Counted from the stretch's first letter, positions 24,336 through 33,505 are shown. The stretch is DNA of 64,000 nucleotides from Paraburkholderia flagellata (GCF_021390645.1 NZ_JAJEJT010000003.1:186001-250000); one strand, 5' to 3'. A program made the numbers and translations. Notes: generated by a model from the sequence alone, not told the origin.

Positions 24336-25541
24336 ATGCATAGTGAATCGAAGGATGGTGTTGCCCGGCGCGATTTCATCAAGACAGCCGTTGCGCTGGT
24401 TGGCGCAACGTCCGCACTGGTCGGGCAAAGCGGGGCCGCGAACGCCCAGGGCGCGAACGCACCGGCCGCGACAACGCCCACCGGCCGCGCGGGAGGGACG
24501 CGCTACACCGGCGATGTGATTCAGGGAAAGAAGGTGATCAGTGCGCTCGACGTCAATGACCTGGAGCGCGGCAAGAAGCATATGTTCTATTTCCAGGGCG
24601 TGCAGATGCCGACGGGGCAGGATTGGTATGTGTCGGTCATCGTCGTTTGCGGCGCGAAGCCTGGCAAGCGCGTTGCGCTGATCAGCGGTGTGCATGGCGA
24701 CGAAATGAGTCCGGTGCATATGATACAAACCGTGATCGGCCAGCTCGATCCCGCGCAAATGTCGGGCACCGTGCTGGCGGTGCTCGACGTATCGCGCCCC
24801 GCGCTCGAAGCGATGGAGCGCCGATGGCCAAATTCAGGAAGAGGCGTCGACCTCATCGACATCAACCGCGAATGGCCAGGCAATGAGAATGGCGCAAGCG
24901 CGCCGAGCCGTCACGCAGGACTGCTGTTCAACCGGCTGCTGCGGCCGAACGCCGACTACGCACTCGATTTTCATACTGGCACGACTGGAATGGACTTGAC
25001 TTCGTTCAATCTGGCCAGAATGGAGCTAGCCGAGCCGCGCGCAATGGCGGAGCTCTTTCCTATTGCGCAGATCTTCGACAACCCTGCGTATCCCACTCTG
25101 CTGGCAAACGCGTTTATCAATGTGGGGATTCCGGCCATTACGCCCGAGATCGGCTCTGCGCGCGTTTTCGATTTTGACCTGATTCCATCGTTCGTCGAAG
25201 GCACGATGAATGTGCTCAAGCGCTATGGCGTCATTCCGGGCCCAATGGGGCGCACCGGGCGGGACGTCGGGATCTTTGTCGGCAATAGTGCGCACACAAT
25301 CCTGACGACGCATGGCGGTTTCGTCGAATTGCTCGTTAAGCTGAACGACAAGGTCAAGGTAGGGCAAAAAGTGGCGATTCAGCGCAACACGTTTGGCGAA
25401 GTCGTTGCGGAGTATACGACCGAGGTTGCGGGCGAGGTGACAGGGCGCCGCAACGATGCCACGGCAGAGCCTCGCATTCCGATCATAATGATTCTCTACC
25501 AGAGCCCGGCCCGAGAAAATCCTGAGGACTACTCTGAGTGA
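24336..25541 (+). CDS. TAT-exported M14-like aspartoacylase/succinylglutamate desuccinylase family protein
   Basis: This 401-residue protein has a twin-arginine signal (ARRDFIK at residues 10-16, then a hydrophobic stretch to ~35 ending NAQG). The zinc-hydrolase core follows. GVHGDE gives His120 and Glu123, DFHTG gives His213, and INREWPG carries the conserved Asn-Arg pair for substrate carboxylate binding. A C-terminal beta-rich domain (~310-400, HGGFVELLVKLNDKVKVGQKV) resembles the barrel found in AstE/AspA-like proteins. It should act in the periplasm as an amide or ester deacylase on a small acyl compound. GGAG lies 8 bases before the ATG. An AraC regulator follows, but the 187-base gap argues against one operon. 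Confidence 0.8.
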   Translation: MHSESKDGVARRDFIKTAVALVGATSALVGQSGAANAQGANAPAATTPTGRAGGTRYTGDVIQGKKVISALDVNDLERGKKHMFYFQGVQMPTGQDWYVSVIVVCGAKPGKRVALISGVHGDEMSPVHMIQTVIGQLDPAQMSGTVLAVLDVSRPALEAMERRWPNSGRGVDLIDINREWPGNENGASAPSRHAGLLFNRLLRPNADYALDFHTGTTGMDLTSFNLARMELAEPRAMAELFPIAQIFDNPAYPTLLANAFINVGIPAITPEIGSARVFDFDLIPSFVEGTMNVLKRYGVIPGPMGRTGRDVGIFVGNSAHTILTTHGGFVELLVKLNDKVKVGQKVAIQRNTFGEVVAEYTTEVAGEVTGRRNDATAEPRIPIIMILYQSPARENPEDYSE

Positions 25542-25728
25542 TCAGCGACGCTCGCGCGCTCACGGTGGCCTCAGGGTGCCATTGGCGGGAGCGACGGTGG
25601 ACCGAGCGTGCCATGTCAGGCGAAACATATTGTCCGAAGAATGTCTCGGACGTGTGCCGTCGATGCGAAGACACTCTATACTCGATTCCGCGTGATATTT
25701 GCGCTGCGTGAGTAGCCGGGGACTTGCG

Positions 25729-26730
25729 ATGACAAACACGACAACCACTTCTCTTAGCCGTTGGTCGACCAGCGAAGTCGCACCGGCCATGCGGTTCGAT
25801 TACTATGCGAACGCACTGTCCACCGCGCTTACGCCGATGCTGCTGATTGCCGGCGACCCCCTGAAGTTCGAATCACATATGACCGCAGCGTCGGCAGGAT
25901 CCGTCTCCGTAATCCGGCAAAGCGGCTCTTCGCACAGTGTTCGCCGGGATCCGTTTCACGCTGACCGCGCTCAGGAGCACACGTGGCATTTGATAGTCAA
26001 TCTCTCGTCGGCGTGGAATGCACACCATCGTGAGGCTGTACGCCTGCTGCCCGGCGAAATGATGATCGTGGACTCGCGCATGGATTTCATGGTCGAGATC
26101 ACTGGGCGCTACGATGTCGCGCATTACAAATTTTCGCCGGCCTGGCTGCGGCAGTGGGTACCCGTGCCCGAAGCCCTGGTCGGTCGCAGGATTGCTTCGA
26201 CTTCCGGATGGGGGCGAGCGCTGGGCGCGTATCTGGCCGAGCTTTCGCCCGAGGCGATCGAGGCATCGCCGCTGCCTGTGTCGGTCCTGACCGATCACAT
26301 CGGCGCCTTGCTGGCGCTGATTGCCGCAGAACGCGATCTCCCGGCCGTTGTTGCGCGGCGCCGCGACGACTCACTGCATCGGCGCATTCGCGATTGCATC
26401 GCCCTGCGCAGCGCCGAACCGGGTCTCTGCGCCGCTGACATTGCGAGAGAACTCAATATCTCCGTGCGGAGTTTGCACCGGACGCTCGCGGCACACAGCG
26501 AGACGTTCGGCAAGCTCCTGATCGATCGCCGCGCTGCCGTTGCCGTGCGGATGATCCGCTCGAGCCTTTGCCGGCGGCTTAGCCTCGCGGAGATAGGGCG
26601 GCGCGCGGGATTCACAGATCCGTCACACTTCAGCCGGGTCATATCGAGCCGCTACGGCATGACGCCGTCGCGAATACGGGATGGGGCTCAACGCTCACCC
26701 GGCGACGCGGAGAGTTCGTCCGGCTCGTAA
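25729..26730 (+). CDS. AraC-family transcriptional regulator
   Basis: This 333-residue protein has an N-terminal AraC-binding-like domain (~20-200, cupin-type sensing fold with HTWHLIVNLSSAWN). A C-terminal double HTH (~225-320) follows. The first recognition helix is in IARELNISVRSLHRTLAAHSETF and the second in LAEIGRRAGFTDPSHFSRVISSRYGMTPSRIR. The last segment is the classic AraC signature. It probably activates a neighbouring catabolic gene; the preceding hydrolase gene is the nearest candidate. Starting at the ATG at 25729 leaves out ten unlikely residues. A small hairpin overlaps its stop codon. Confidence 0.92.
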   Translation: MTNTTTTSLSRWSTSEVAPAMRFDYYANALSTALTPMLLIAGDPLKFESHMTAASAGSVSVIRQSGSSHSVRRDPFHADRAQEHTWHLIVNLSSAWNAHHREAVRLLPGEMMIVDSRMDFMVEITGRYDVAHYKFSPAWLRQWVPVPEALVGRRIASTSGWGRALGAYLAELSPEAIEASPLPVSVLTDHIGALLALIAAERDLPAVVARRRDDSLHRRIRDCIALRSAEPGLCAADIARELNISVRSLHRTLAAHSETFGKLLIDRRAAVAVRMIRSSLCRRLSLAEIGRRAGFTDPSHFSRVISSRYGMTPSRIRDGAQRSPGDAESSSGS

Positions 26731-26754
26731 GCAGAGTCATCTCTGATTCTGCTT
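26729..26754 (+). terminator. Possible weak terminator after the AraC gene
   Basis: A 7-bp stem AAGCAGA/TCTGCTT (26729-26735, 26748-26754) overlaps the AraC gene's stop codon and is followed by CGTTGTCT. The U-tract is poor, so this could equally be an incidental inverted repeat. Confidence 0.3.
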
Positions 26755-26784
26755 CGTTGTCTGCGCTGCACCGATTTGCCAGAG

Positions 26785-26802
26785 TGGTTGCGCATGCAAC
26801 CA
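26785..26802. promoter_or_regulatory. Inverted repeat upstream of a LysR gene (candidate operator)
   Basis: TGGTTGC-GCAT-GCAACCA has perfect 7-bp arms around a 4-base spacer. It lies 53 bases before the LysR gene at 26855. The arm spacing suits a LysR-type recognition site used for autoregulation. Confidence 0.5.
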
Positions 26803-26854
26803 TATGCCATTTTCTTGCCGCCTGTCAGTCGTGCAATACGAAGGGTCTTCCAAT

Positions 26855-27853
26855 ATGGCCGACTTTCTGAATCACCTTCGCGTTTTCGTTCGTGTCGTCG
26901 AGGCCGGATCATTTACCGCGGTTGCAAAAGAGAACGACTCCACTGCTGCGCAGATTTCTCGCGCCGTATCGTCGCTGGAAGAGGAGTTGCAGGCGGTCGT
27001 ATTGCATCGCACGACGCGCCACCTTTCCGTGACCGACGTAGGCGCCCGGTTCTACGAGCGGGCCAAGGCGATCCTCGGGGAACTCGACAACGCGACGGAC
27101 GAAGCGCGCAACGCCACGCAGAAGCCATCGGGCCGCATTCGGGTGCATTCGGCGCCGGGGCTGGCGTACAGCTGTGTGGCGCAGGTGCTTGCGAGCTATC
27201 AACAGGCATTTCCCGATGTTTCCGTCGAACTCAAGGTTGAGCAGAGCATGCCGAGCCTCGTCGAAGACGGCTACGACCTCTCGATCGTCTCGGCCACCCA
27301 GCTGCCGGACTCTGCCTATATCTCGCAAGCATTGGGGGCTGCTTACGCGGTGCCTGTCGCTTCGGCTTCCTATCTTGCGCAGCGTGGCTACCCGCGAAAG
27401 CTGACCGATCTGGCCAATCATGCGTTGCTGCAACTCGAAAGCCCTGTCGCGCCGCCCGACGAATGGCATCTGCAACAGGGCGCCGACACACACGTTTGGA
27501 CGATTACGCGCACGCCGTTCCGGGCAAACTCGCCAGAGGCGCTGCGCGCGGCGATTCTGGCTGGCGCGGGCATTGGCACGCTCGCCACCTATTCGGTCGC
27601 CGACGATCTCGCGAGTGGCAAGCTCATGCGCGTTCTGCCGCAGATCCATTTGCGCCCTTTCACGGTTTACGCCGTCTATCCTTCGCGGCGCTACCTCGAT
27701 GCCAAGGTGCGCACCTTGCTCGCACATCTGCGTGCAACGCTTTCTCCCGCACTGGCAAAGGCAATGGAAGTCTGCGAGGCCCACGCCGTCGAAGCCGTCC
27801 CTTCCGGCGCACGGCGGGGCAATCGGACAAAACGGCAGCCGCTACGCAAGTAG
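26855..27853 (+). CDS. LysR-family transcriptional regulator
   Basis: This 332-residue LysR protein starts MADFLNHLRVFVRVVEAGSF. It has the HTH AVAKENDSTAAQISRAVSSLEEEL (~22-45), the linker helix, and an effector domain (~90-295). A basic C-terminal tail of about 30 residues is longer than usual. It belongs to the group whose HTH has the 'QISRAVSSLE' helix, often linked to control of oxidoreductases or transporters. A perfect inverted repeat lies 53 bp upstream. The next gene is a small DUF4148 protein 204 bp downstream, so the target is uncertain. Confidence 0.92.
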   Translation: MADFLNHLRVFVRVVEAGSFTAVAKENDSTAAQISRAVSSLEEELQAVVLHRTTRHLSVTDVGARFYERAKAILGELDNATDEARNATQKPSGRIRVHSAPGLAYSCVAQVLASYQQAFPDVSVELKVEQSMPSLVEDGYDLSIVSATQLPDSAYISQALGAAYAVPVASASYLAQRGYPRKLTDLANHALLQLESPVAPPDEWHLQQGADTHVWTITRTPFRANSPEALRAAILAGAGIGTLATYSVADDLASGKLMRVLPQIHLRPFTVYAVYPSRRYLDAKVRTLLAHLRATLSPALAKAMEVCEAHAVEAVPSGARRGNRTKRQPLRK

Positions 27854-28057
27854 GGCAATCCGGCCTCCACGTCATGGGCTGCGGGGTGCGGTTGCCGTAT
27901 GCGCGCGAGCGCCCGCATGATTGCATGCACGCGCAGCAAAATTGATTATCGCGAGACCCGTCTTAATCCCGGACGGCTTCATTTCTAGACTCCATTCCAG
28001 CCGATGATCGTTCGATCGTTCATCGACGGATTCTCAATCCGATACTGGAGTCATCAC

Positions 28058-28393
28058 ATGAAGCCCACCTTGTTTTCCTGTCTGCTCGCGGCCATGCTGG
28101 CCGCGCCCGCCGTTGCCTTTTCACAGTCAATAGTCACGCGTGCAAACGTACGCGACCAACTCGTGACGTTCGAGTCTGCCGCTGCGCGAGGCGCGCAGGG
28201 CGATGCGCATTATCCGGACGCCATCCTCGCCGCAGCGAACAGCGGCGCGAAGCCGGCCACTGCGGCGCGCGCCTTTGGCGACCACGGTGGTGTCGCCGCC
28301 GGTTCCAGCGAGGCGGGCGGGCGCGCGCAACGCACGGTTACGCGCGACGCGGACGACGTCGCCGGATTCAAGCCGATCTACTTCGGCCAGTGA
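28058..28393 (+). CDS. DUF4148 family small secreted protein
   Basis: This 111-residue protein has a signal peptide (residues 1-22, ending VAFSQS). The mature part contains the DUF4148 pattern: RANVRDQLVTFESA followed by YPDAILAA, the motif found in many small exported proteins of Burkholderiales. The C-terminal half is Ala/Gly-rich and ends FKPIYFGQ. No function is known for the family. CTGGAG lies 7 bases before the ATG. The alpha/beta-hydrolase gene begins 14 bases after its stop, so the two are probably cotranscribed. Confidence 0.82.
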   Translation: MKPTLFSCLLAAMLAAPAVAFSQSIVTRANVRDQLVTFESAAARGAQGDAHYPDAILAAANSGAKPATAARAFGDHGGVAAGSSEAGGRAQRTVTRDADDVAGFKPIYFGQ

Positions 28394-28407
28394 GGGAGAC
28401 GCGGATC

Positions 28408-29277
28408 ATGCAAACGATCGATCTCGTTCATCACACGGTCAGGGCGAATGGCATCCGGCAGCACTTTGTGGAGGCAGGGGATGGGCCGCCCGTGGTGCTG
28501 TTGCACGGCTTTCCGGAAACGCATCACGCATGGCGCCATCAAATTCCGGCGCTCGCGCAGAAGTATCGCGTGATTGCGCCCGATCTGCGCGGATATGGCG
28601 AAACCGACAAGCCAGCCAGCGGCTACGACAAGCGCACGATGGCGAATGACGTGCGCGCGCTGCTGGACCATCTGGGTATCGAGCGCGCGGCGCTCGTGAG
28701 CCACGATCGCGGATCCCGTGTGGCGACGCGCTTCGCCAAGGACCATGCGAACCGGCTGGATCGGCTCGTGGTCATGGACAACGTGCCCACGCGGGTCGTG
28801 GCGGAGCAACTGGACGCCCGGATCGCCCGCGCATACTGGTTCTTTCTGTTCCACCAGGTGCCGGATCTGCCCGAAACGCTGGTAGCCGGCAACGAGCGCG
28901 CGTGGCTGCGCCACTTCTTTTCCGACTGGTGCTACGACCCGAATGCGATCAGCGGGGACGCATTCGAGGCCTACGTGCGCGCTTACGAAGCCCCGGGAGC
29001 GGTGCGCGGCGCGATGGCCGACTATCGGGCGAACGCGGAGGACGTCGCACAGGACAAGGTGGATGCTGACATTCCCATCGGAGTCCCGACACTGGCGCTG
29101 TGGGGCGCCGAATTCTATGCGGTCGGCAAGATGTTCGACATGGAAGCCGTCTGGAAGGGCATGGCAACCGATGTGCGCACCCACGCCATCGAGCGCGCGG
29201 GGCATCTGCCGCACGAGGAGCAACCCGAGCGGGTCAACGCACTTCTGCTCGACTTCCTGGAGGGCTGGAAGGGCTAA
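28408..29277 (+). CDS. Alpha/beta hydrolase with Asp nucleophile (epoxide hydrolase / haloacetate dehalogenase-like)
   Basis: This 289-residue alpha/beta-fold enzyme has the oxyanion-hole motif HGFPETHHAW (33-42) and the nucleophile elbow SHDRGSR with Asp100. The catalytic His is in ERAGHLPHEEQP. Arg101 and Arg104 match the carboxylate-binding pair of fluoroacetate dehalogenases (nucleophile +1 and +4). The His-Trp halide-binding pair of those enzymes is not seen, however; the cap reads AYWFFLFHQ as in epoxide-hydrolase-like proteins. It therefore attacks an ester, epoxide or C-halogen bond through an aspartyl intermediate, substrate unknown. GAGGGAG precedes the ATG. It follows the DUF4148 gene closely and precedes an AEC permease gene. 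Confidence 0.85.
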   Translation: MQTIDLVHHTVRANGIRQHFVEAGDGPPVVLLHGFPETHHAWRHQIPALAQKYRVIAPDLRGYGETDKPASGYDKRTMANDVRALLDHLGIERAALVSHDRGSRVATRFAKDHANRLDRLVVMDNVPTRVVAEQLDARIARAYWFFLFHQVPDLPETLVAGNERAWLRHFFSDWCYDPNAISGDAFEAYVRAYEAPGAVRGAMADYRANAEDVAQDKVDADIPIGVPTLALWGAEFYAVGKMFDMEAVWKGMATDVRTHAIERAGHLPHEEQPERVNALLLDFLEGWKG

Positions 29278-29348
29278 GCGTGGCATCCAGGCGCAGACGG
29301 TCATCGCGCCGTCACGCCTGAAGCCTCGCGCATCTTCCGGATATCGCC

Positions 29349-30284
29349 ATGAGCCACGAAATTGCCTTCGCCCTGGTGCCTTTTCTCTTTTCGATGGGCG
29401 CCGGTTATCTCGCCGGGCGGCTGAGCACGACGCCCATGCCGCTCGCAGCCATCAACACGATGCTGGTGCATTACGCGTTGCCCTTTGCGCTCTTCATCTA
29501 TACCGCGCGGATGCAGCGCGCGAGCCTGAGTGCGCATCTGGCGCTCATCGTCGTTCTGACGATCGTGATGATCGTGCCGTATGCGATCTCGCTTCTGCTT
29601 TCGCGATACGTCTTTCGTTCGGATCTCGCGCAAGCGGCCGTAAAAGCGGTCACGATCGGCATGCCGAATTTCGCCTCCGTCGGGTTGCCCTTGCTTCGCG
29701 CGGTGTATGGAGAAGGCGCCGATCTCACCGTCGCCATTGCGGTCACGATGGGAGCGGTCGTCATGTCGCCTGCTGCGCTCATCCTGCTCGAACGGGCGCA
29801 GCATCGCGACGGACAAGCGCTGCTCTGCAAGGCGCTGCGCAATACCTTTGTCAAACCCGTCGTAATCGCGCCGATAGCCGGCATGCTGATGTCGTTGTCC
29901 GGTTGCACGCTGCCCGCACTCCTTACGCAGTCGCTGGGGATCATCGGCAGCACGACTGCCGGACTCGCCCTTTTCTCGACGGGACTGATTCTAGCTGCAC
30001 AACCGTTCCGGCTCGACGCGCAGGTATGGGTTGGCGTTTTGCTCAGCAACGTCGTGCAACCCCTGCTGGCTCTTGCACTTGTCTGGCTGCTGGCGCTTCC
30101 TCAGCCGCTCGCCGGCCAGGCCATTCTTCTGTCGGCGATCCCGTGCGGTTCGTTCAGTATCCTGTTTGGCCTGTCTTACGGGGTAAAGGACACCTCGGCG
30201 GGCACAACGCTTGTCGTGTCGAGCGTGATGTCAGCCCTGACACTCGCGGGCACGATCGTCTTGCTTGGTTCGCTGCGCGGATGA
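29349..30284 (+). CDS. AEC-family (auxin efflux carrier-type) permease
   Basis: This 311-residue inner-membrane protein has ten predicted helices in two five-helix repeats. Each half has the broken-helix motif typical of the BART fold: TIGMPNFASVGLPLL in the first and LSAIPCGSFSILFGLSYG in the second. Bacterial AEC members (MdcF, MleP) transport malonate, malate or similar organic acids, so a carboxylate substrate is likely here. It follows the hydrolase gene after 71 bases and precedes an SDR gene by 31 bases, suggesting one small catabolic operon running from 28058 to 31035. Confidence 0.88.
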   Translation: MSHEIAFALVPFLFSMGAGYLAGRLSTTPMPLAAINTMLVHYALPFALFIYTARMQRASLSAHLALIVVLTIVMIVPYAISLLLSRYVFRSDLAQAAVKAVTIGMPNFASVGLPLLRAVYGEGADLTVAIAVTMGAVVMSPAALILLERAQHRDGQALLCKALRNTFVKPVVIAPIAGMLMSLSGCTLPALLTQSLGIIGSTTAGLALFSTGLILAAQPFRLDAQVWVGVLLSNVVQPLLALALVWLLALPQPLAGQAILLSAIPCGSFSILFGLSYGVKDTSAGTTLVVSSVMSALTLAGTIVLLGSLRG

Positions 30285-30315
30285 TCAATCACTTTACTAA
30301 GGATTACCATTTAAA

Positions 30316-31035
30316 ATGAAACGGACTTTCTTGATTACTGGCGCAAGCAAGGGTATTGGGCGTGCGCTGAGCGAGCGTCTCGCGCGCGACGGCCACGACG
30401 TCGTTGGCCTCGCGCGCGACTCCGGTGACACGACTTTTCCTGGGAGACTTGTGTCCGTCGACTTGACCGACCGTGAAGGGACGCAAGCAGTGCTGTCCGA
30501 TCTCGATGCACGCTTCAAGTTCGACGGTGTCGTCAACAACGTCGGGTTCGTCGAGCTTTCTCCGCTTGGTTCGATCGATCTCGCTGATCTCGACAGCGCG
30601 ATGCGCGACAATCTGGCCCCCGCCGTGCAAACGGTTCAGACATTGTTGCCTGGCATGCGCAAACGCGGCTGGGGCCGTATCGTCAATCTCTCCAGTCTCG
30701 TCGTGCTTGGCGTGGCGCAACGTTCGACGTACGCCGCCGCAAAAGCCGCGATGATCAGCCTGACCCGAACGTGGGCGCTCGAACTGGCCGATACGGGCAT
30801 CACCGTCAACGCGGTCGCGCCTGGGCCAACCGAAACTGAGATGTTCCGCGCGAATACACCGGCGGGCAGCGAAGCGGAGCGCCGCTTCCTCTCGATCGTT
30901 CCGATGAAGCGGTTGGGTCGTCCCGAAGAGTTGGCGGCGTCCATCGCGTTCCTGCTGGGCGAGGACGCGGGATTCATAACGGGGCAGACGCTCTTCGTCG
31001 ACGGCGGCGCATCCATCGGGAAGTCGATGATTTGA
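30316..31035 (+). CDS. Short-chain dehydrogenase/reductase (SDR)
   Basis: This 239-residue classical SDR has the cofactor motif TGASKGIG (residues ~8-15), NNVG in strand 4, the active-site Ser in SSLV and the YAAAK catalytic pair. APGPTETEM follows the active site, then the C-terminal DGGASIG. The family reduces or oxidises alcohol, keto or sugar groups with NAD(P). The sequence is close to FabG-like oxidoreductases but no substrate can be named. It is likely cotranscribed with the AEC permease and the alpha/beta hydrolase, which would place it in breakdown of a small hydroxy or keto acid. The start ATG at 30316 is preceded by an AT-rich stretch rather than a strong Shine-Dalgarno. Confidence 0.9.
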   Translation: MKRTFLITGASKGIGRALSERLARDGHDVVGLARDSGDTTFPGRLVSVDLTDREGTQAVLSDLDARFKFDGVVNNVGFVELSPLGSIDLADLDSAMRDNLAPAVQTVQTLLPGMRKRGWGRIVNLSSLVVLGVAQRSTYAAAKAAMISLTRTWALELADTGITVNAVAPGPTETEMFRANTPAGSEAERRFLSIVPMKRLGRPEELAASIAFLLGEDAGFITGQTLFVDGGASIGKSMI

Positions 31036-31171
31036 ACGAGAACGACGTGGCGGCTTCAGTGGAGGAGGGCGATGTCGCCACGTATGAGCTTCGGACTGCG
31101 ATGAAGTAATCTGGACGCGGATGCCTCCCAGGAGGTTTTCGCGTTTATCGCCATGGGGCCGCGCTTCGTTG

Positions 31172-31615
31172 CTATTCCATTTGGCCCAGGATGTGAACGA
31201 GGTTTCCTTCGGGATCACGGATCATCGTTGACGAAATGTCGGGCGTCAGTTGTACCTGGGCCCAGACGATTTCCACGTCATGCCTGGCGAGTGTGGCGGT
31301 CATAGCCGCCAGATCAGCACTCTCCAGCACCAGCGCTTTCCAACCTGTTTCGTCCAGGTGTTCAGGTGGCGGTGTGCGCTTCGCAGCGACCTTGGGCGTG
31401 CCAATTCGCGAGACGAGTTCGAGCCGGAAGCCCATACCGTCGAGCATCACGTAGTCCGCGCCCACGGAATCGAAGTGCCCCTTTGCCGCGACGACGAGGC
31501 CGAGCACTTCGACGTACCAGGCAACCATGGTATCGAGATTCGCAACGGCGAGCGCGATATTGTTCAGACGCAATGCGTGCGCAGCCGTTGACTGCTGCGA
31601 TTGTGCGGTACCCAT
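31172..31615 (-). CDS. VOC-family (glyoxalase/dioxygenase fold) protein
   Basis: This 147-residue protein has one vicinal-oxygen-chelate module pair: beta-alpha-beta-beta-beta from LRLNNIALAVANLDTMVAWYVEVLG and a second from LVLESADLAAMTATLARH ending FIRDPEGN-type (MIRDPEGNLVHILG). The C-terminal Glu of that strand fits a metal ligand. In the first strand the usual His is replaced by Asn (NNIALAV), so catalysis may be altered. The substrate is unknown; small VOC proteins include glyoxalases, fosfomycin enzymes and dioxygenases. GAGGAG lies 9 bases before the ATG. It stands alone, downstream of the hydrolase-cupin pair on the same strand after a 267-base gap. Confidence 0.82.
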   Translation of the reverse strand: MGTAQSQQSTAAHALRLNNIALAVANLDTMVAWYVEVLGLVVAAKGHFDSVGADYVMLDGMGFRLELVSRIGTPKVAAKRTPPPEHLDETGWKALVLESADLAAMTATLARHDVEIVWAQVQLTPDISSTMIRDPEGNLVHILGQME

Positions 31616-31882
31616 AAGCCAGGCTCCTCGTGTTCTTTGTAAAGCGGGAGAGAAATTCGATTGGGGATGAGGCAGTGCGCAAGACCTGCGTGGGTCGCGT
31701 GCACTACGCGGTTGTTGACCGCGTCTCACTGACGTTATGGTGGGCATGCGGCGCGCGATTGCCGTTCGATCCGGCTGATGAAATCGTTCGACAGCGTCGA
31801 ACGTGTTGCCGCCAGTGACATCGAGTTCAAGAAAGAGACCAGCGGCACACGTTGTGGGCCGCTGGCTCAACAGGTTCACATT

Positions 31883-32701
31883 TCAGGGTTGCGCGAAAAA
31901 GTCGATTAACGCGCGAGCGATCGTTCCCGGATCGTTTTCGGTCGGAATATGACCGGCCGCGGGGATGCGCACGAGCGAGGTGTGCGGTATCTCAGTCATG
32001 AAGCGCTCGGCGTGCTCGATTAGCTGGAACGTGTCGTCTTCGCCCCAAATGAGCAGATTCGGCACGCTGGACGCGCGCAACGCCGGAACAAGATCCATCG
32101 TGTAATGGCTGTATGCCGCGCCCGCCAGCGCAAGCCACGAGCGCGTCACGCGAGGCTCGGTCCACGGGTCGAGATAATCGGCAATTTCTGCCTCAGAGGC
32201 GGGGCGTGCGAGCGCTGTGATCACGGACTTGCGTCTCGCTGCGAGCACATCTGCGGGCGTCGTGGCAGCGGCGACTTCGGGGTCGCGAAATCGTGCGACC
32301 CCGGGGACAGGCCATGAATCGAACATCACCGCGTTCATGAGCGCGAGGCGGCTGACTTCGAGCTTGCCGTCGACGAGCACCTGTTGTGCAATGCCGCCGC
32401 CGATGTCATGGCCGGCAACGCCGACCGGTCCGCTTATGCCGAGCGCGTGTGCGAACCGCACCACCCAGTCCGCGAGCGCGGGAATGGAGGCGGTAGCAAC
32501 CGACAATTCACCGGCGGAGCGGCCGAAGCCCGGAAGATCGACGGCGATGGGGCGCAAACCCGCCGCCGCGAGATCATCGATGACGGGTTGCCAAACCCGG
32601 CTCCAGTAGGTGCCATGGAGCATGAGTACAACTGGGCCACGGTCGCCGGCACACAGATAACTGGTGGCGACGCCGTCCACTTCTACAGTCTTTCGTTGCA
32701 T
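31883..32701 (-). CDS. Alpha/beta hydrolase with Asp nucleophile
   Basis: This 272-residue alpha/beta-fold hydrolase has the oxyanion-hole segment LHGTYWSRVW, the nucleophile elbow GHDIGGG (Asp) and the catalytic His in AAGHIPTENDP. The late acid Asp is in WGEDDTF. An Asp nucleophile points to epoxide hydrolase, dehalogenase or C-C hydrolase-like chemistry rather than a serine esterase. It lies 42 bases downstream of the cupin dioxygenase-like gene on the same strand and is probably in the same operon, both divergent from a LysR gene. Together they could act on an aromatic ketone or its ester, which is inference. The ATG at 32701 keeps the usual family start; an upstream in-frame start overlaps the gap. 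Confidence 0.85.
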   Translation of the reverse strand: MQRKTVEVDGVATSYLCAGDRGPVVLMLHGTYWSRVWQPVIDDLAAAGLRPIAVDLPGFGRSAGELSVATASIPALADWVVRFAHALGISGPVGVAGHDIGGGIAQQVLVDGKLEVSRLALMNAVMFDSWPVPGVARFRDPEVAAATTPADVLAARRKSVITALARPASEAEIADYLDPWTEPRVTRSWLALAGAAYSHYTMDLVPALRASSVPNLLIWGEDDTFQLIEHAERFMTEIPHTSLVRIPAAGHIPTENDPGTIARALIDFFAQP

Positions 32702-32743
32702 GATGAGGACCTCTCGATGGCGCCATAGCGGCGCCGGCATGTC

Positions 32744-33286
32744 TCAACGGATAAAGCGTTTTACGTAGTCGGCGCCGAGCCCAATCGTTTCGTAGTGCTT
32801 GCGGGCTGCTTCGATCTTTGTGAATACGTCCTCGTAGCCTGTTGCGTTGCCTTGAGGATCGACGTAGGTGTAGCCACCCGTCACGTGAAACCACGTGATC
32901 ATCTCGTCGACGCCTTCGGGCACGAACAGCGTATGCGTTTCGCCTGCCGGTTCGTGAGCATACGAGCCTTGTTCAGCGACCCAGTCGTGTTCGAGGTAAT
33001 ACCAACGACCGCGCAAGACCATGGCATGCACCGGACCGGTGTGACGATGGCGCGAGAGCACACCGGACTGGCGCACGCGCAGTAGATTGACGTAGTAGCC
33101 CTGGCTCGCATTGAGGAGCAGCGGCTTGAACGACACGGTCTTCGTCGTGGGCACCCACAGCTTGTCGTCTTGCAGCCACTGGTCGAGCACGCCAGCGTGA
33201 ACGAGGTCTGCCGACATGTCGGCGGGCTGCGGATGCTGATAAGGAATCGCCAATTCGTCGGGTTGCCGTGTTATTGCTTCGCTCAT
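32744..33286 (-). CDS. Cupin, 2,4'-dihydroxyacetophenone dioxygenase-like
   Basis: This 180-residue protein has a single cupin barrel. Motif 1 is SRHRHTGPVHAMVLRGRWYYLE (metal His residues) and motif 2 is GETHTLFVP. The surrounding sequence (LLLNASQGYYVNLLRVRQSGVL, MITWFHVTGGYTYVD) resembles 2,4'-dihydroxyacetophenone dioxygenase and related ChrR-like cupins. That enzyme cleaves the C-C bond of a hydroxyacetophenone with a single Fe. Whether this protein does so is unproven, as many homologues are uncharacterised. It is the first gene of a leftward pair with an alpha/beta hydrolase and is divergent from a LysR regulator at 33506. Confidence 0.8.
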   Translation of the reverse strand: MSEAITRQPDELAIPYQHPQPADMSADLVHAGVLDQWLQDDKLWVPTTKTVSFKPLLLNASQGYYVNLLRVRQSGVLSRHRHTGPVHAMVLRGRWYYLEHDWVAEQGSYAHEPAGETHTLFVPEGVDEMITWFHVTGGYTYVDPQGNATGYEDVFTKIEAARKHYETIGLGADYVKRFIR

Positions 33287-33505
33287 GATGATGTCCTGGT
33301 TAGTTCAAACGATGTTCTGTTGCACCTCGCGCGCTCGAACGGTTTCCACTGGCGCGAGTTTTCGATGTCGGGATGTGCGACGATCACTAACGTTTTCATC
33401 TTCAATCCTCTGTGGGTTTCCGAATTTACGTCGCCGACTATACTGATGTGCCGAACCCTTGATTAGCCATCCGGATTCCAAATCACTTTACGAGTTCTTC
33501 AAAAG

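Noticed and set aside
31036..31171. Possible terminator after the SDR gene
   Set aside because: No stem followed by a U-tract could be found in this 136-bp gap.
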